From: Arthrobacter sp. SPG23
GTDB lineage: Bacteria; Actinomycetota; Actinomycetes; Actinomycetales; Micrococcaceae
Length of the DNA: 64,000 bases
Direction of reading: 5' to 3'
Assembly (NCBI RefSeq): GCF_000876655.1
Contig: NZ_JYCN01000009.1
Location: forward strand, 62,001-126,000
The notes under the pieces were generated by a model that worked only from the letters and a program-made list of their open reading frames with translations, did no database searches and was not told the DNA's origin. A program made the translations under genes and the position numbers. This document shows, piece by piece, positions 26,767 through 36,211 of the stretch. How positions within the stretch are numbered: position 1 is the first letter of the stretch; every line of letters begins with the position of its first letter.

Positions 26767-27615
26767 GTGACGGAACTGGGAAGACACAAACTTGGCAGGC
26801 ACAGCGCGGCGGAACTCAACGCGGGCCTGGACGACTACCAACTGGCCGAAGCGCTGGTCAGGGAAGCAGGCATGCTGGCCCTGATGATGCGCCAGGGCGG
26901 CCTGGAAGGGCAGCAAAAAACGTCCGTTTCCGACGTTGTCACGGCCGCCGACCATGCCGCCGAAGACTATGTGCTGGAACAGCTGCGCCGCTGCCGGCCG
27001 GACGACGGCATCCTGGGGGAGGAAGGCGCCTCCGTAAAGGGGAACAGCGGCCGGACCTGGGTGATCGACCCCGTGGACGGCACCTACAACTTCCTGCACG
27101 GCTCCACGTACTGGTGCTCCGCGCTCGCCCTCAAGGACACCGCCGGCACGGTCCTGGGCGCCATTTTCCAGCCCGAAGAGGACAAGCTGTGGCTGGGCGG
27201 AACCACCCGGCCCGCGACCCTGAATGGTGAACGGCTCACGTCCTTCCAGGACGACGGCGGGGCCAGGACCCGGAAGCCGCTGGCCGAGCAAGGTGCCGCA
27301 ACCTACATCCACCCGTCCTGGCTCGCGGACCCGCTGTGCGCCATGCCCTGGCATGCCGCGGCCACGGGCGCGGCGGCGCTGCGGATGTTCGGGTCAGGGT
27401 CCTGCGACCTGGGCCGGGTGGCCGACGGCGAACTGGACTGCTGGTTCCAGCACAGCTGTCCCGAATGGGACTGGCTGCCCGGCAAGGCAATCGTGATCGC
27501 CGCCGGCGGCGCCGCCGAGACCGTCCGGGTCAACGGACTCGAGTGGTTCGTCGCGGGCGGCACGACGGCGGTCCGGCAGCTCCGCGCGGCCCTTGAATCG
27601 GGCTCGGTGGAGTAG
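26767..27615 (+). CDS. Inositol monophosphatase family phosphatase
   Basis: A 282-residue Mg2+-dependent phosphatase of the IMPase/HisN superfamily. Metal ligands appear in ILGEEGAS (Glu) and WVIDPVDGTYNFLHG (the DPxDGT motif), with the later ligand in CPEWDWLPGKAIVIAAGG. Possible substrates are inositol-1-phosphate, histidinol phosphate or nucleotide phosphates (CysQ-like); sequence alone does not decide. The start is a GTG at 26767. It is 44 nt upstream of the UvrD-family helicase gene on the same strand and far from the inositol cluster, so no link to that pathway is implied. Confidence 0.85.
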   Translation: MTELGRHKLGRHSAAELNAGLDDYQLAEALVREAGMLALMMRQGGLEGQQKTSVSDVVTAADHAAEDYVLEQLRRCRPDDGILGEEGASVKGNSGRTWVIDPVDGTYNFLHGSTYWCSALALKDTAGTVLGAIFQPEEDKLWLGGTTRPATLNGERLTSFQDDGGARTRKPLAEQGAATYIHPSWLADPLCAMPWHAAATGAAALRMFGSGSCDLGRVADGELDCWFQHSCPEWDWLPGKAIVIAAGGAAETVRVNGLEWFVAGGTTAVRQLRAALESGSVE

Positions 27616-27659
27616 CCACGGAAGTTAGTGTCGGCCCTACCGCCTAGACTTATAGCACC

Positions 27660-30152
27660 ATGGATATGTTGTTTGACCCGTATGCTGACGGACCGTTCAA
27701 GGCTGCCCCGCAAGCGGCAGCGCTCGCCACATCGCGCCCGGGGGCCGGCGAAGATACGGCGCGCCACTGGAACGGCGGGCCGGAATCCGAGGGGGAACGG
27801 GCACGTCCGAAGCTGCCCGGCGTGGACGAACTCCTGCGGGGCCTCAACCCCCAGCAGGAAGAAGCGGTCAAGCACACCGGCGGTGCGCTGCTCATCGTTG
27901 CCGGAGCCGGATCCGGAAAGACACGCGTGCTCAGCAACCGCATCGCGTACCTCATCGCCACGAGGAGAGCGCATCACGGCGAGATCCTGGCCATCACCTT
28001 CACCAACAAGGCCGCCGCGGAAATGCGGGAGCGCATCGAGGCGCTGGTGGGCGGCCGCGCCAAAATCATGTGGATTTCCACCTTCCACTCGTCCTGCGTG
28101 CGCATCCTCCGGCAGGAAGCCGCCAACGTCGGGCTGAAGTCCAATTTCTCCATCTATGACTCCGCGGACTCGCTCCGGCTGGTGACGCAGGTGTCCAAGA
28201 GCCTCGACCTGGATCCCAAGAAATTTGCACCCAAGGCCATCCAGCACAGGATCTCGGCGCTGAAGAACGAGCTCATCGACGCCGATTCCTACTCCTCCTC
28301 CGCCAACCACAACGATCCCTTCGAGTCTGCCGTGGCCGATGTCTTCAAGGGCTACACCCAGCGGCTGCGCCAGGCGAACGCCATGGACTTTGACGACCTC
28401 ATCGCCGAAACCGTCTACATGTTCCGCGCCTTCCCTGCGCTCGCCGAATCGTACCGCCGCCGCTTCCGGCACGTGCTCGTGGACGAGTACCAGGACACCA
28501 ACCACGCCCAATACGCGCTGGTCCGTGAAATTGTGGGCGAAGGTCCCGGGGCCTCCGAGCTCACCGTGGTGGGTGACTCGGACCAGTCCATCTACGCGTT
28601 CCGCGGTGCAGACATCCGCAACATTGTCGAGTTCGAAAAGGACTACCCGAACGCCCGGACCATCAAGCTGGAACAGAACTACCGTTCCACCCAGAACATC
28701 CTGAGTGCCGCCAACTCGGTGATCTCCCGCAACCCCAACCGGCCGGAGAAACGGCTCTGGACCGCCGAGGGCGAAGGCCACAAAATCATCGGCTACGTGG
28801 GCGAGAACGAACACGACGAAGCCCAGTTCATCGCCAAGGAAATCGACAGGCTGCAGGACGAGGACAACCTCCGTCCCGGCGACGTCGCCATCTTCTACCG
28901 CACCAACGCCCAGTCGCGTTCGATCGAAGACGTGCTGGTGCGCGTGGGACTGCCTTACAAGGTGGTGGGCGGCACGCGGTTCTACGAGCGCAAGGAGATC
29001 AAGGACGCCCTTGCCTACCTGCGCGTGCTGGTAAACCCCGACGACGACGTCAACCTCCGCCGGGTGCTCAACGAGCCCAAGCGCGGCATCGGCGACCGCG
29101 CCGAGGGCGCCGTGGCAGCCCTGGCCGAACGGGAACGGACCTCGTTCATGGCCGCCGCCCGCCGGGCGGACCAGGCCCCGGGCATGGCAACCCGATCGGT
29201 CAACGCAGTGCTGGGCTTCGTGAAGCTCCTGGATGACCTCGCCGAGGTGGCCAGCGGTTCCGGTGCGGCGGCCGCCCTGGAAGCCGTCCTGGAGCAGACC
29301 GGCTACCTGGCCGGGCTGCGGTCCAGTACGGATCCCCAGGATGAGTCCCGCGTGGAGAACCTCGCTGAACTGGTCGCCGTCGTGCGTGAATACGAACAGG
29401 AGAACCCCGAAGGTTCCCTGGGCGCGTTCCTGGAGCAGGTGTCCCTTGTGGCGGACGCGGACCAGATCCCGGATGCCCCGGGCGCGGACATCGACGCCGC
29501 GGTGGCGGAAGCCAAACGGCTGGGGGTCGTCACGCTCATGACCCTCCACACAGCCAAGGGGCTGGAGTTCCCGGTGGTCTTCCTCACCGGGATGGAGCAC
29601 GGCCTCTTCCCGCACCAGCGTTCGGCCACGGATCCCAAGGAACTCGCCGAGGAGCGCCGGCTGGCCTACGTGGGCCTGACCCGTGCCCGGAAGCGACTTT
29701 ACGTAACTCGGTCGGAAGTCCGCAGCATGTGGGGCCAGAGCCAGTACAACCCGGCCAGCCAGTTCATCGAGGAAATCCCGGCCGAACTCGTGGAATGGCG
29801 TCGTGAAGGCACCAGCCGCCAGGTCAGCGGCTGGGGGAGCGGAGCCTCCATCGGGTCCAGCCGGTACGGCGGTTCGTTCTGGGGCGCCGGCACTGCCCGC
29901 GGCCAGGCCGCCAGCCCGTCCGCCGGCTTCAACGCCGACGTGCCCGCCGCCGTCGCGAAGAACCGCGTGCAACCGCAGAAGGAAGTGGTGGCCGTCAGCG
30001 TGGGGGACAAGGTCAACCACACGAGCTTCGGCAACGGCACGGTCCTGGCCGTTGAAGGCGCCGGCGACAAGACGGTGGCCAAGGTGAAGTTCAGCGTTGG
30101 CGAAAAGCGGCTATTGCTAAGGTACGCGCCGCTGACCAAACTGGACGCATAG
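27660..30152 (+). CDS. pcrA: UvrD/PcrA family ATP-dependent 3'-5' DNA helicase
   Basis: An 830-residue superfamily 1 helicase acting in nucleotide excision and mismatch-type repair and in clearing protein-DNA roadblocks. Motif Q GLNPQQEEAVKHTGG, Walker A AGAGSGKTRVLSNRI, motif II VLVDEYQDTNHAQY, motif III VVGDSDQSIYAFRGAD and motif IV-VI regions (VGGTRFYERKEIKDAL, MTLHTAKGLEFPVVFL, VGLTRARKRLYVT) are all present. The C-terminal about 90 residues, after a Gly/Ser-rich linker, include the GDKVNHTSFGNGTVLAVEG Tudor-like domain of PcrA that contacts RNA polymerase. About 50 extra residues precede motif Q. Confidence 0.93.
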   Translation: MDMLFDPYADGPFKAAPQAAALATSRPGAGEDTARHWNGGPESEGERARPKLPGVDELLRGLNPQQEEAVKHTGGALLIVAGAGSGKTRVLSNRIAYLIATRRAHHGEILAITFTNKAAAEMRERIEALVGGRAKIMWISTFHSSCVRILRQEAANVGLKSNFSIYDSADSLRLVTQVSKSLDLDPKKFAPKAIQHRISALKNELIDADSYSSSANHNDPFESAVADVFKGYTQRLRQANAMDFDDLIAETVYMFRAFPALAESYRRRFRHVLVDEYQDTNHAQYALVREIVGEGPGASELTVVGDSDQSIYAFRGADIRNIVEFEKDYPNARTIKLEQNYRSTQNILSAANSVISRNPNRPEKRLWTAEGEGHKIIGYVGENEHDEAQFIAKEIDRLQDEDNLRPGDVAIFYRTNAQSRSIEDVLVRVGLPYKVVGGTRFYERKEIKDALAYLRVLVNPDDDVNLRRVLNEPKRGIGDRAEGAVAALAERERTSFMAAARRADQAPGMATRSVNAVLGFVKLLDDLAEVASGSGAAAALEAVLEQTGYLAGLRSSTDPQDESRVENLAELVAVVREYEQENPEGSLGAFLEQVSLVADADQIPDAPGADIDAAVAEAKRLGVVTLMTLHTAKGLEFPVVFLTGMEHGLFPHQRSATDPKELAEERRLAYVGLTRARKRLYVTRSEVRSMWGQSQYNPASQFIEEIPAELVEWRREGTSRQVSGWGSGASIGSSRYGGSFWGAGTARGQAASPSAGFNADVPAAVAKNRVQPQKEVVAVSVGDKVNHTSFGNGTVLAVEGAGDKTVAKVKFSVGEKRLLLRYAPLTKLDA

Positions 30153-30171
30153 CGCCGCAGTTTCGCGGCGC
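30152..30171 (+). terminator. Short hairpin after the helicase gene
   Basis: GCGCCGC (30152-30158) and GCGGCGC (30165-30171) form a 7-bp stem immediately at the pcrA stop; no T-run follows, so termination may be weak. Confidence 0.4.
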
Positions 30172-30207
30172 GGAGCCGCTAAAGCCCAGAGCGAGTCCGG
30201 GGGAACC

Positions 30208-31539
30208 ATGAAGATCCTGTTCGCCAGCCAGGCCATTGACGGCCATTTCAATCCGATGACCGGCGTTGCCGTGCGGCTAAGGGAGCGCGGCCACGAGGTC
30301 GGCTGGTACACAGGTCCTGTCTATGAGGACAAACTGCGGAAGCTCGAGGTTCAGCACTTCCCGTTTCGCCGCGCCATCGAGCACCGGGGCGACAACCTGA
30401 ACGAGCTGTATCCGGAACGCGCCCGGCTCAAAGGCCCCAGGGCCATCGGATTCGACGGCGAAAAGATCTTTGCCAGCAACATCAGCAACTTCTTCGAGGA
30501 CATCCGGGAGCTCCACGGCGACTTCCCTTTCGACGTGGCAGTGGTGGACAGCTCCATGTTCATCCAGCGGCTGGTTTCCCGGTTGATGAGCACGCCGGTG
30601 GTGACGTTCGTGGCGATTCCCAACATGGAAAGCGACCCCCTGGTGCCGCCGCTCTTCTTCGGTTTCAAGCCGTCCCGCAACCTGGCAGAGAAAGCCGCCC
30701 AGGCCGCGGCGGGGCTGCTGTCAGACAAGGTCATCCTCCGGCCGGCCAGCCAGAGCTACCGGCGGCAGCACGCGGCCTATGGCCAGGAGGTCCCCCGACG
30801 GGGACGGCTGACCGACGAACCGTACCGCTGCGCGGCGGCCGTCATCCAAACAGGCCCGGAGTCGCTGGACTTCCCGCGCCGGAACGTGAATCCGAAGGTC
30901 CACTACGTCGGCGCGCTCCTTCCTTACCGGGCGCCGGAGGCTGTCCATCCCGGGACGGACGGCGCCCGTTCAGCGGAGGCGGTGCCGGGCACAGACGGCG
31001 AATGGCCGCGGTCCTACCCGGCCACTCTGGTGGTGACGCAGGGAACCGTGGACAACATAGACCAGAACAAGCTGATCGTCCCTGCGCTCGACGCCGTGAA
31101 GGACATGGACGCGCTGGTGATCGTTGCCACCGGCGGCCGCGGCACCGAGGAATTGAAGGCCAGATATCCGCAGCCCAACGTCATCGTGCGCGACTACGTG
31201 GACGTCGCCAAAGTCTTCGAGTACACCGATGTGTTCATCAGCAACGGCGGTTTTGGCGGAGTGCAGCTAAGCCTGTCCAAGGGCGTTCCGCTGGTGGTGT
31301 CCGGCATCAACGAGGGCAAGAGCGACGTCAATGCCCGGGTGGAATACGCCGGCGTGGGCATCAGCCTGCGGACTGAGGCACCCAGGCCCGGCGACATAGC
31401 CCGGGCGGTGGCCGACGTCCTGGGGGATCCCGCCTGGAAGAGACGGGCGGCGCAGATGCGGGAGCAGTTTGACCAGGCGGACCCCGCCGAAGCGGCTGCC
31501 GCGGTCGTCGAAGGTGCAAGGCCTGCCGCCGGCTCCTAG
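30208..31539 (+). CDS. GT1-type (MGT-like) glycosyltransferase
   Basis: A 443-residue enzyme with a GT-B fold. The N-terminus MKILFASQAIDGHFNPMTGV has the H-x-NP acceptor-domain motif of MGT-type glycosyltransferases, and the C-terminal half carries the nucleotide-sugar region VVTQGTVDNIDQNKLIVPAL and ISNGGFGGVQLSLSKGVPLV, the degenerate HGG-type site (here SNGGFGG). The acceptor could be a macrolide-like molecule, a flavonoid or lipid; not decidable. Start ATG with GGGGGAA upstream. It is single, 14 nt before the lipoprotein gene on the same strand. Confidence 0.85.
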   Translation: MKILFASQAIDGHFNPMTGVAVRLRERGHEVGWYTGPVYEDKLRKLEVQHFPFRRAIEHRGDNLNELYPERARLKGPRAIGFDGEKIFASNISNFFEDIRELHGDFPFDVAVVDSSMFIQRLVSRLMSTPVVTFVAIPNMESDPLVPPLFFGFKPSRNLAEKAAQAAAGLLSDKVILRPASQSYRRQHAAYGQEVPRRGRLTDEPYRCAAAVIQTGPESLDFPRRNVNPKVHYVGALLPYRAPEAVHPGTDGARSAEAVPGTDGEWPRSYPATLVVTQGTVDNIDQNKLIVPALDAVKDMDALVIVATGGRGTEELKARYPQPNVIVRDYVDVAKVFEYTDVFISNGGFGGVQLSLSKGVPLVVSGINEGKSDVNARVEYAGVGISLRTEAPRPGDIARAVADVLGDPAWKRRAAQMREQFDQADPAEAAAAVVEGARPAAGS

Positions 31540-31553
31540 CCGCTGCAGGCATA

Positions 31554-32261
31554 ATGGAGCGCATGCGACGGACTGTACCGGGGATCCTGGCCGCCCTCAT
31601 CCTGCTGGCCTGCACGTCGTGCACCATCACGCAGAAGGACCCGGACTACGTCCCGCCGCCGCCGCTTTCGGCACTGGAACAGCTCAAGCAGGCCCCCGTG
31701 GCGGACGCCACTCCGTTCTCGGCGGGCAGCGACGTGCTCAGCTTCGTCACCGCCGATCACAGCGCCGTCTGCTCGCTGACCTCGGCACGCGGCGAGCACA
31801 TCAACCTGCCCTACGAGCAGAACGCCTACAGCGACGCCGCCAACAACAAGCTGGCCATCGTCCCGGTAGCGCACTGCGAACTTGCCGTTTACCCCAAAGC
31901 CGAGGCCGCGGACGTGGCGGATGATTGCGCCGGCACGGGCCTGGGCTACCTCGGCGGCACCGCGTTGCTCACGCCGGAGAAAGCTAGCTACGGCGAATGC
32001 CGCTCCGGCGTCACGCAGATGGAGGCAGAATTCGGGCCCAGGGGCAGCAAGAACGGGCCGGTTTCCCAGCTGCCCGTACTCGAAGACGGACAGAACCTCG
32101 AACGGAACGGCCTGCGATGCTCGGCCTATAACGGTGGCGTGGCCTGCGGAAACGTCTCGGCCGGTGTTGCCTTCTTCGTTTCGCGGGACCGTTACGAACT
32201 AATTTCCGCGGAGGGTGCAGACCCCTCCGCTACGCCGTCAGAGGCGCCAAAAACCCCGTAA
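31554..32261 (+). CDS. Putative lipoprotein, DUF3558-like
   Basis: A 235-residue secreted protein with an N-terminal signal (MRRTVPGILAALILLACTSC); the LLAC portion fits a lipobox, so Cys20 would be lipidated and the protein tethered outside the membrane. The rest is soluble, with several cysteines (CSL, HCEL, DCAG, ECRS, RCSA, ACGN) that could form disulphides. The spread resembles DUF3558-type lipoproteins of actinobacteria, but I am not sure. ATGs at 31554 and 31563 are both possible. The stop codon lies in the loop of a terminator. Confidence 0.7.
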   Translation: MERMRRTVPGILAALILLACTSCTITQKDPDYVPPPPLSALEQLKQAPVADATPFSAGSDVLSFVTADHSAVCSLTSARGEHINLPYEQNAYSDAANNKLAIVPVAHCELAVYPKAEAADVADDCAGTGLGYLGGTALLTPEKASYGECRSGVTQMEAEFGPRGSKNGPVSQLPVLEDGQNLERNGLRCSAYNGGVACGNVSAGVAFFVSRDRYELISAEGADPSATPSEAPKTP

Positions 32262-32274
32262 TCTAGGGGTTTTT
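32249..32274 (+). terminator. Terminator overlapping the lipoprotein stop codon
   Basis: AAAAACCCC (32249-32257) pairs with GGGGTTTTT (32266-32274), with an 8-nt loop holding the TAA stop and a T-run at the end. Confidence 0.8.
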
Positions 32275-32485
32275 CTACGCTCCATAGAATAGTGTCCTTA
32301 CTCACATAACGGGTACTCTGGAACGGGCCGGTCCGCAGAAAGGACTAGAGTTCCGAGAGGAGCATTGCGCCGTGTGGCTCGTTTCCGAACCAGTCGCAGG
32401 GTGCGTTTATTCCGCAGCCCGGTAACCACGATTACGTGGGGTCCGGCTGTACAGAAACTACTTCGACGTAGAAGGACACTAAACC

Positions 32486-33655
32486 GTGGACCTGTTTGAA
32501 TATCAGGCGCGCGATATGTTCGAGGCGCACGGTGTACCCGTGCTTGCTGGCATCGTGGCGCACACCCCTGAAGAAGCAAAGGCAGCTGCCGAGAAGATCG
32601 GCGGCGTAACTGTCGTCAAGGCACAGGTTAAGGTCGGTGGCCGCGGCAAGGCCGGCGGCGTTAAGGTCGCAAAGACCGCCGATGAGGCGCTGGAGCACTC
32701 CACCAACATCCTGGGCATGGACATCAAGGGCCACACGGTCAACAAGGTCATGATCGCCCAGGGCGCGGACATCGCCGAGGAATACTACTTCTCCGTCCTG
32801 CTGGACCGGGCCAACCGCAACTACCTGGCCATGTGCTCGGTTGAAGGCGGCATGGAAATCGAACAGCTCGCCGTCGAACGCCCCGACGCCCTCGCCAAGA
32901 TCGCCATCGATCCCGCAGTGGGCATCGACCAGGCCAAGGCCGACGAAATCGTTGCCGCTGCCGGCTTCGCTGAGGAACTGCGCGGCAAAGTCGCCGCCGT
33001 CATCCTGAAGCTCTGGGACGTTTTCAAGAAGGAAGACGCCACCCTGGTGGAGGTCAACCCGCTGGTCAAGACCGGTGCCGGCGACATCGTCGCCCTCGAC
33101 GGAAAGGTCTCGCTGGACGAGAACGCCGACTTCCGCCACCCCAAGCACGCTCACCTTGAAGACAAGGACGCTGCTGACCCGCTCGAGGCCAAGGCCAAGG
33201 CGCAGGACCTGAACTACGTCAAGCTGGACGGCGAAGTGGGCATCATCGGCAACGGCGCCGGCCTGGTCATGTCTACCCTGGACGTCGTTGCCTACGCCGG
33301 TGAAAACCACGGCAACGTCAAGCCGGCCAACTTCCTGGACATCGGCGGCGGAGCCTCCGCCGAGGTCATGGCAGCCGGCCTGGACGTCATCCTGGGCGAC
33401 GAGCAGGTCAAGTCCGTGTTCGTCAACGTCTTCGGCGGAATCACCGCCTGCGACGCCGTGGCCAAGGGCATCGTCGGAGCACTGGCCGAGCTGGGCCACT
33501 CCGCGAACAAGCCGCTGGTCGTCCGCCTCGACGGCAACAACGTCGAGGAAGGCCGCCGCATCCTGGCCGAGGCCAACCACCCGCTGGTTACCCTGGCCGC
33601 CACCATGGACGAGGGCGCCGACAAGGCCGCCGAGCTCGCCAACGCAGCTAAGTAA
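32486..33655 (+). CDS. sucC: Succinyl-CoA synthetase beta subunit
   Basis: A 389-residue ATP-grasp subunit. With SucD it interconverts succinyl-CoA and succinate with formation of ATP or GTP in the TCA cycle. The N-terminus [47 protein letters not shown] and [20 protein letters not shown] are typical. The start is a GTG at 32486 with AGAAGGA upstream. sucD follows after 11 nt, one operon. The 211 nt upstream after the previous terminator must contain the promoter; TAGAAT near 32284 is a possible -10 box. Confidence 0.95.
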   Translation: MDLFEYQARDMFEAHGVPVLAGIVAHTPEEAKAAAEKIGGVTVVKAQVKVGGRGKAGGVKVAKTADEALEHSTNILGMDIKGHTVNKVMIAQGADIAEEYYFSVLLDRANRNYLAMCSVEGGMEIEQLAVERPDALAKIAIDPAVGIDQAKADEIVAAAGFAEELRGKVAAVILKLWDVFKKEDATLVEVNPLVKTGAGDIVALDGKVSLDENADFRHPKHAHLEDKDAADPLEAKAKAQDLNYVKLDGEVGIIGNGAGLVMSTLDVVAYAGENHGNVKPANFLDIGGGASAEVMAAGLDVILGDEQVKSVFVNVFGGITACDAVAKGIVGALAELGHSANKPLVVRLDGNNVEEGRRILAEANHPLVTLAATMDEGADKAAELANAAK

Positions 33656-33666
33656 AGGGACGCACC

Positions 33667-34569
33667 ATGTCTATCTATCTGAACAAGGACTCCAAGGTCA
33701 TCGTCCAGGGCATCACCGGCGGCGAAGGCACCAAGCACACCGCCCTGATGCTCAAGGCCGGCACCAACATTGTGGGCGGCGTCAACGCCCGCAAGGCCGG
33801 CACCACGGTCCTGCACGGCGATAACGAAATCACCGTTTTCGGCACCGTCAAGGAAGCCATGGCCGAGACCGGCGCCGACGTCTCCATCGTCTTCGTCCCC
33901 CCGGCATTCACCAAGGACGCCGTTGTTGAAGCCATCGAGGCCGGCATCGGCCTGGTCGTCGTCATCACCGAAGGCGTGCCGGTCCAGGACTCCGCCGAGT
34001 TCTGGGCACTGGCCCAGTCCAAGGTTGACGCGAACGGCAAGCAGGTCACCCGCATCATCGGGCCGAACTGCCCCGGCATCATCACCCCGGGTGAGGCCCT
34101 CGTCGGCATCACCCCGGCCAACATCACCGGCAAGGGCCCCATCGGCCTCGTCTCCAAGTCAGGCACCCTGACCTACCAGATGATGTACGAACTGCGCGAC
34201 CTCGGCTTCTCCACCGCCATCGGCATCGGCGGCGACCCCGTCATCGGCACCACGCACATCGACGCCCTCGAAGCGTTCGAAGCCGACCCCGAGACCAAGG
34301 CGATCGTGATGATCGGCGAAATCGGTGGCGACGCTGAAGAGCGTGCTGCGGACTACATCAAGGCGCACGTCACCAAGCCGGTCGTCGGCTACGTGGCAGG
34401 CTTCACGGCTCCGGAAGGCAAGACCATGGGCCACGCAGGCGCCATCGTCTCCGGTTCCGCGGGCACCGCCCAGGCCAAGAAGGAAGCCCTCGAGGCTGCC
34501 GGCGTGAAGGTCGGCAAGACGCCGTCCGAAACCGCCAAGCTGCTGCGCGAGGTCTACGCAGCCCTCTAG
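33667..34569 (+). CDS. sucD: Succinyl-CoA synthetase alpha subunit
   Basis: A 300-residue CoA-binding subunit. [20 protein letters not shown] starts the Rossmann CoA domain, [17 protein letters not shown] is the CoA contact region, and the phosphohistidine that carries phosphate is in [15 protein letters not shown]. It forms the enzyme with SucC, encoded just before it. The transcript ends at the strong terminator immediately downstream, which is shared with the convergent SRPBCC operon. Confidence 0.96.
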   Translation: MSIYLNKDSKVIVQGITGGEGTKHTALMLKAGTNIVGGVNARKAGTTVLHGDNEITVFGTVKEAMAETGADVSIVFVPPAFTKDAVVEAIEAGIGLVVVITEGVPVQDSAEFWALAQSKVDANGKQVTRIIGPNCPGIITPGEALVGITPANITGKGPIGLVSKSGTLTYQMMYELRDLGFSTAIGIGGDPVIGTTHIDALEAFEADPETKAIVMIGEIGGDAEERAADYIKAHVTKPVVGYVAGFTAPEGKTMGHAGAIVSGSAGTAQAKKEALEAAGVKVGKTPSETAKLLREVYAAL

Positions 34570-34598
34570 GTCCGCCTCTTTCCAGGCAAAAGTTTCAC

Positions 34599-34657
34599 AA
34601 AGTACGACGGCGTCCGGCCGCCTTCCCCAGGAAGGTGACCGGACGCCGTCGTACTTT
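34599..34657. terminator. Bidirectional terminator between sucD and the SRPBCC operon
   Basis: A perfect 19-bp inverted repeat: AAAGTACGACGGCGTCCGG (34599-34617) with its complement at 34639-34657. A-rich on the left and T-rich (TTTTCTCTTTT) on the right, it suits termination from both sides. Confidence 0.88.
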
Positions 34658-34663
34658 TCTCTT

Positions 34664-35161
34664 TTAAGCTGCGGACCCTGAGCCGGGGGACCGGCCGAGC
34701 AGCTCGTCCAGTTGGTCATAGCCGGCCGCGATGCCGGTCTCCATGCCGTCAGCAAGGAATCTCGCGCGGGCCTCGACGCTCGGATACACGGACCTGCCGC
34801 TGAGTTTGGAGCGGCCGCCCGGCAGATCCTGGAACGTTGCGAATTCCAGCGTGACCACGTCCGGGTACCCCTCGTACTCAAAGGTCTGCAGCACGAAGGC
34901 GTTCTCCCGGACAGTGTGGAAGACGCCCCGGAAGGCGTGCTGGCGACCGTCCCGGCCCTCCTGCACGAAGCGGCACGTTCCGCCCGGTCGGCAGTCGAAA
35001 ACGTCGATCCGAGTGCTCAATTCCCGCGGTCCGATCCACTGCCGGAAGACCTCAGGATCGGAGTGGGCTCGGAAGACAGCTGCCGCCGGGTAATCAAACT
35101 CGCGCTCGGAGTGCACGAACGGCACGTTCTCCGGGGCTACGAGCTTCAGGGGGTTGCTCAT
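34664..35161 (-). CDS. SRPBCC (AHSA1-like) protein, second of a pair
   Basis: A 165-residue START-like protein with an N-terminal extension (MSNPLKLVAPENVPFVHSER). Family signs: DYPAAAVFRAHSDPEVFRQW, the GPRELSTRIDVFDCRPGG segment, FRGVFHTVRENAFVLQTFEY and a closing helix DQLDELL. These proteins bind small hydrophobic ligands in a cavity; ligand unknown. It is a close relative of the upstream gene, sharing about half its residues by eye, and its start overlaps that gene's stop by 4 nt, so all three genes of the operon are coupled. Confidence 0.85.
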   Translation of the reverse strand: MSNPLKLVAPENVPFVHSEREFDYPAAAVFRAHSDPEVFRQWIGPRELSTRIDVFDCRPGGTCRFVQEGRDGRQHAFRGVFHTVRENAFVLQTFEYEGYPDVVTLEFATFQDLPGGRSKLSGRSVYPSVEARARFLADGMETGIAAGYDQLDELLGRSPGSGSAA

Positions 35162-35685
35162 GCCGTCACCTTTCCGGCCTCCGGCCGGCCCGTGGCGGAC
35201 ATGTCCGTGGCGGCGCCGCTGAGGAGCTCGTCGAGCCGCTCGTAGCCCTCGGTCAACCCGCCTTCCATGCCGGACTGGGCCATGCCGTCGCGGGCCTCAA
35301 GGCTCGGATAGACAGAGTGGGCCGTCAGCCGGGTGCGTCCGCCGCCCAGATCCACGAAGGTCAGGAACTCGATGCTGACCACGTCCGGGTAGCCGTCGAA
35401 TTCGAAGGTCTGGATGGCGAAGTCGTTCTCCCGGACAGTGTGGAAGACGCCGTTGAAGCCATAGCTTTCGCCGTCGGGTGCGATGTGCGTGTAGCGGTAG
35501 CTGCCGCCGGTGCGGAAGTCGTAGTGGTCCACGTCCATCTTCAACCGCCGCGGTCCAAGCCACTGGGCGACGAGTTCGGGCTCCTTATGGGCGCGGAAGA
35601 CATCCGCCACGGGAAAGTCGAACTCCCGCTCGAAGTCGATGAAGGGCAGCCCCTCCGGAACGGAGACTTTCAGGGCGTTGGTCAT
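35158..35685 (-). CDS. SRPBCC (AHSA1-like) protein, first of a pair
   Basis: A 175-residue START-like protein: EREFDFPVADVFRAHKEPEL, AQWLGPRRLKMDVDHYDFRT, FNGVFHTVRENDFAIQTFEF and YERLDELL. Paralog of the gene downstream. It overlaps the ArsR regulator stop by 4 nt at its own start. In bacteria such ArsR/SRPBCC pairs commonly encode a ligand-binding protein whose own expression is controlled by the ArsR protein; the physiological role is mostly unknown. Confidence 0.86.
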   Translation of the reverse strand: MTNALKVSVPEGLPFIDFEREFDFPVADVFRAHKEPELVAQWLGPRRLKMDVDHYDFRTGGSYRYTHIAPDGESYGFNGVFHTVRENDFAIQTFEFDGYPDVVSIEFLTFVDLGGGRTRLTAHSVYPSLEARDGMAQSGMEGGLTEGYERLDELLSGAATDMSATGRPEAGKVTA

Positions 35686-36044
35686 GATGGGTCCTTTGCC
35701 TGTGCGCCGCGTGACGCGGCATTTGATTGGAGCACGGCGTCAAGGCTGCGGAACTGCCTCTCGTGGACCAGCCGGTACTGGTCGATCCAAGCGGTGAGTG
35801 CCTCCAGCCGTGCAGGGTTCAGGTGGACGGGCCGGCGCTGGGCGTCACGCGTGCGGGTGACCAGCTGTGCCTGCTCGAGGACCTGGATGTGCTTCGAGAC
35901 CGCCTGTTTGGTGATCGCGAAGGGTTCCGCCAGTTCGTTTACGGTGGCCGGGCCCCGGCTGAGCCGGGAGATGATGCGGCGGCGGACCGGGTCGGCCAGG
36001 GCCAGGAAGGCCGCGTCGAGCTGTTCGTCGTCGCCGGTGTCCAT
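35682..36044 (-). CDS. ArsR family transcriptional regulator
   Basis: A 120-residue winged-helix regulator: LADPVRRRIISRLSRGPATV, NELAEPFAITKQAVSKHIQV (recognition helix) and LEQAQLVTRTRDAQRRPVHL (wing). No cysteine pairs for metal sensing are seen, so it belongs to the non-metal group associated with SRPBCC genes. It is first in a three-gene operon with 4-nt overlaps. A likely operator CAACC-TTTT-GGTTG lies 42 nt upstream of its start, which suggests autoregulation. Confidence 0.9.
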   Translation of the reverse strand: MDTGDDEQLDAAFLALADPVRRRIISRLSRGPATVNELAEPFAITKQAVSKHIQVLEQAQLVTRTRDAQRRPVHLNPARLEALTAWIDQYRLVHERQFRSLDAVLQSNAASRGAQAKDPS

Positions 36045-36085
36045 GGCCTGCCAATCATCCGCCTTTAGTCAATCAATGTCTTTAT

Positions 36086-36099
36086 CAACCTTTTGGTTG
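36086..36099. promoter_or_regulatory. Candidate ArsR operator
   Basis: CAACC-TTTT-GGTTG is a perfect 5-bp inverted repeat upstream of the arsR-like gene, the spacing and sequence type (AACC-N4-GGTT) expected for regulators of this group. Confidence 0.6.
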
Positions 36100-36153
36100 T
36101 TTAAACATACTCCCGGGATGGAGCGGATGGCAAGGGTGTCTTTCACCGGCACC

Positions 36154-36195
36154 TTGAACTTCGGGAATGTACTTTGTTAGTATGACAGGACAAAC
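36154..36195 (+). promoter_or_regulatory. Tautomerase promoter with inositol-type operator
   Basis: TTGAAC (36154-36159), an 18-nt spacer and TAGTAT (36178-36183) form a good promoter. Overlapping the -10 box and presumed start is TGACAGGACAAAC (36183-36195), a one-base variant of the motif found at the iolC and ABC promoters, so the tautomerase should share their repressor. Confidence 0.6.
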
Positions 36196-36211
36196 TAATT
36201 AGGGAGCTAAA

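Noticed and set aside
27303..30020. A 905-codon open frame antisense to the UvrD/PcrA gene
   Set aside because: It mirrors the codon pattern of the helicase gene in high-GC DNA and shows no domain, signal or ribosome site; the sense gene has all helicase motifs.
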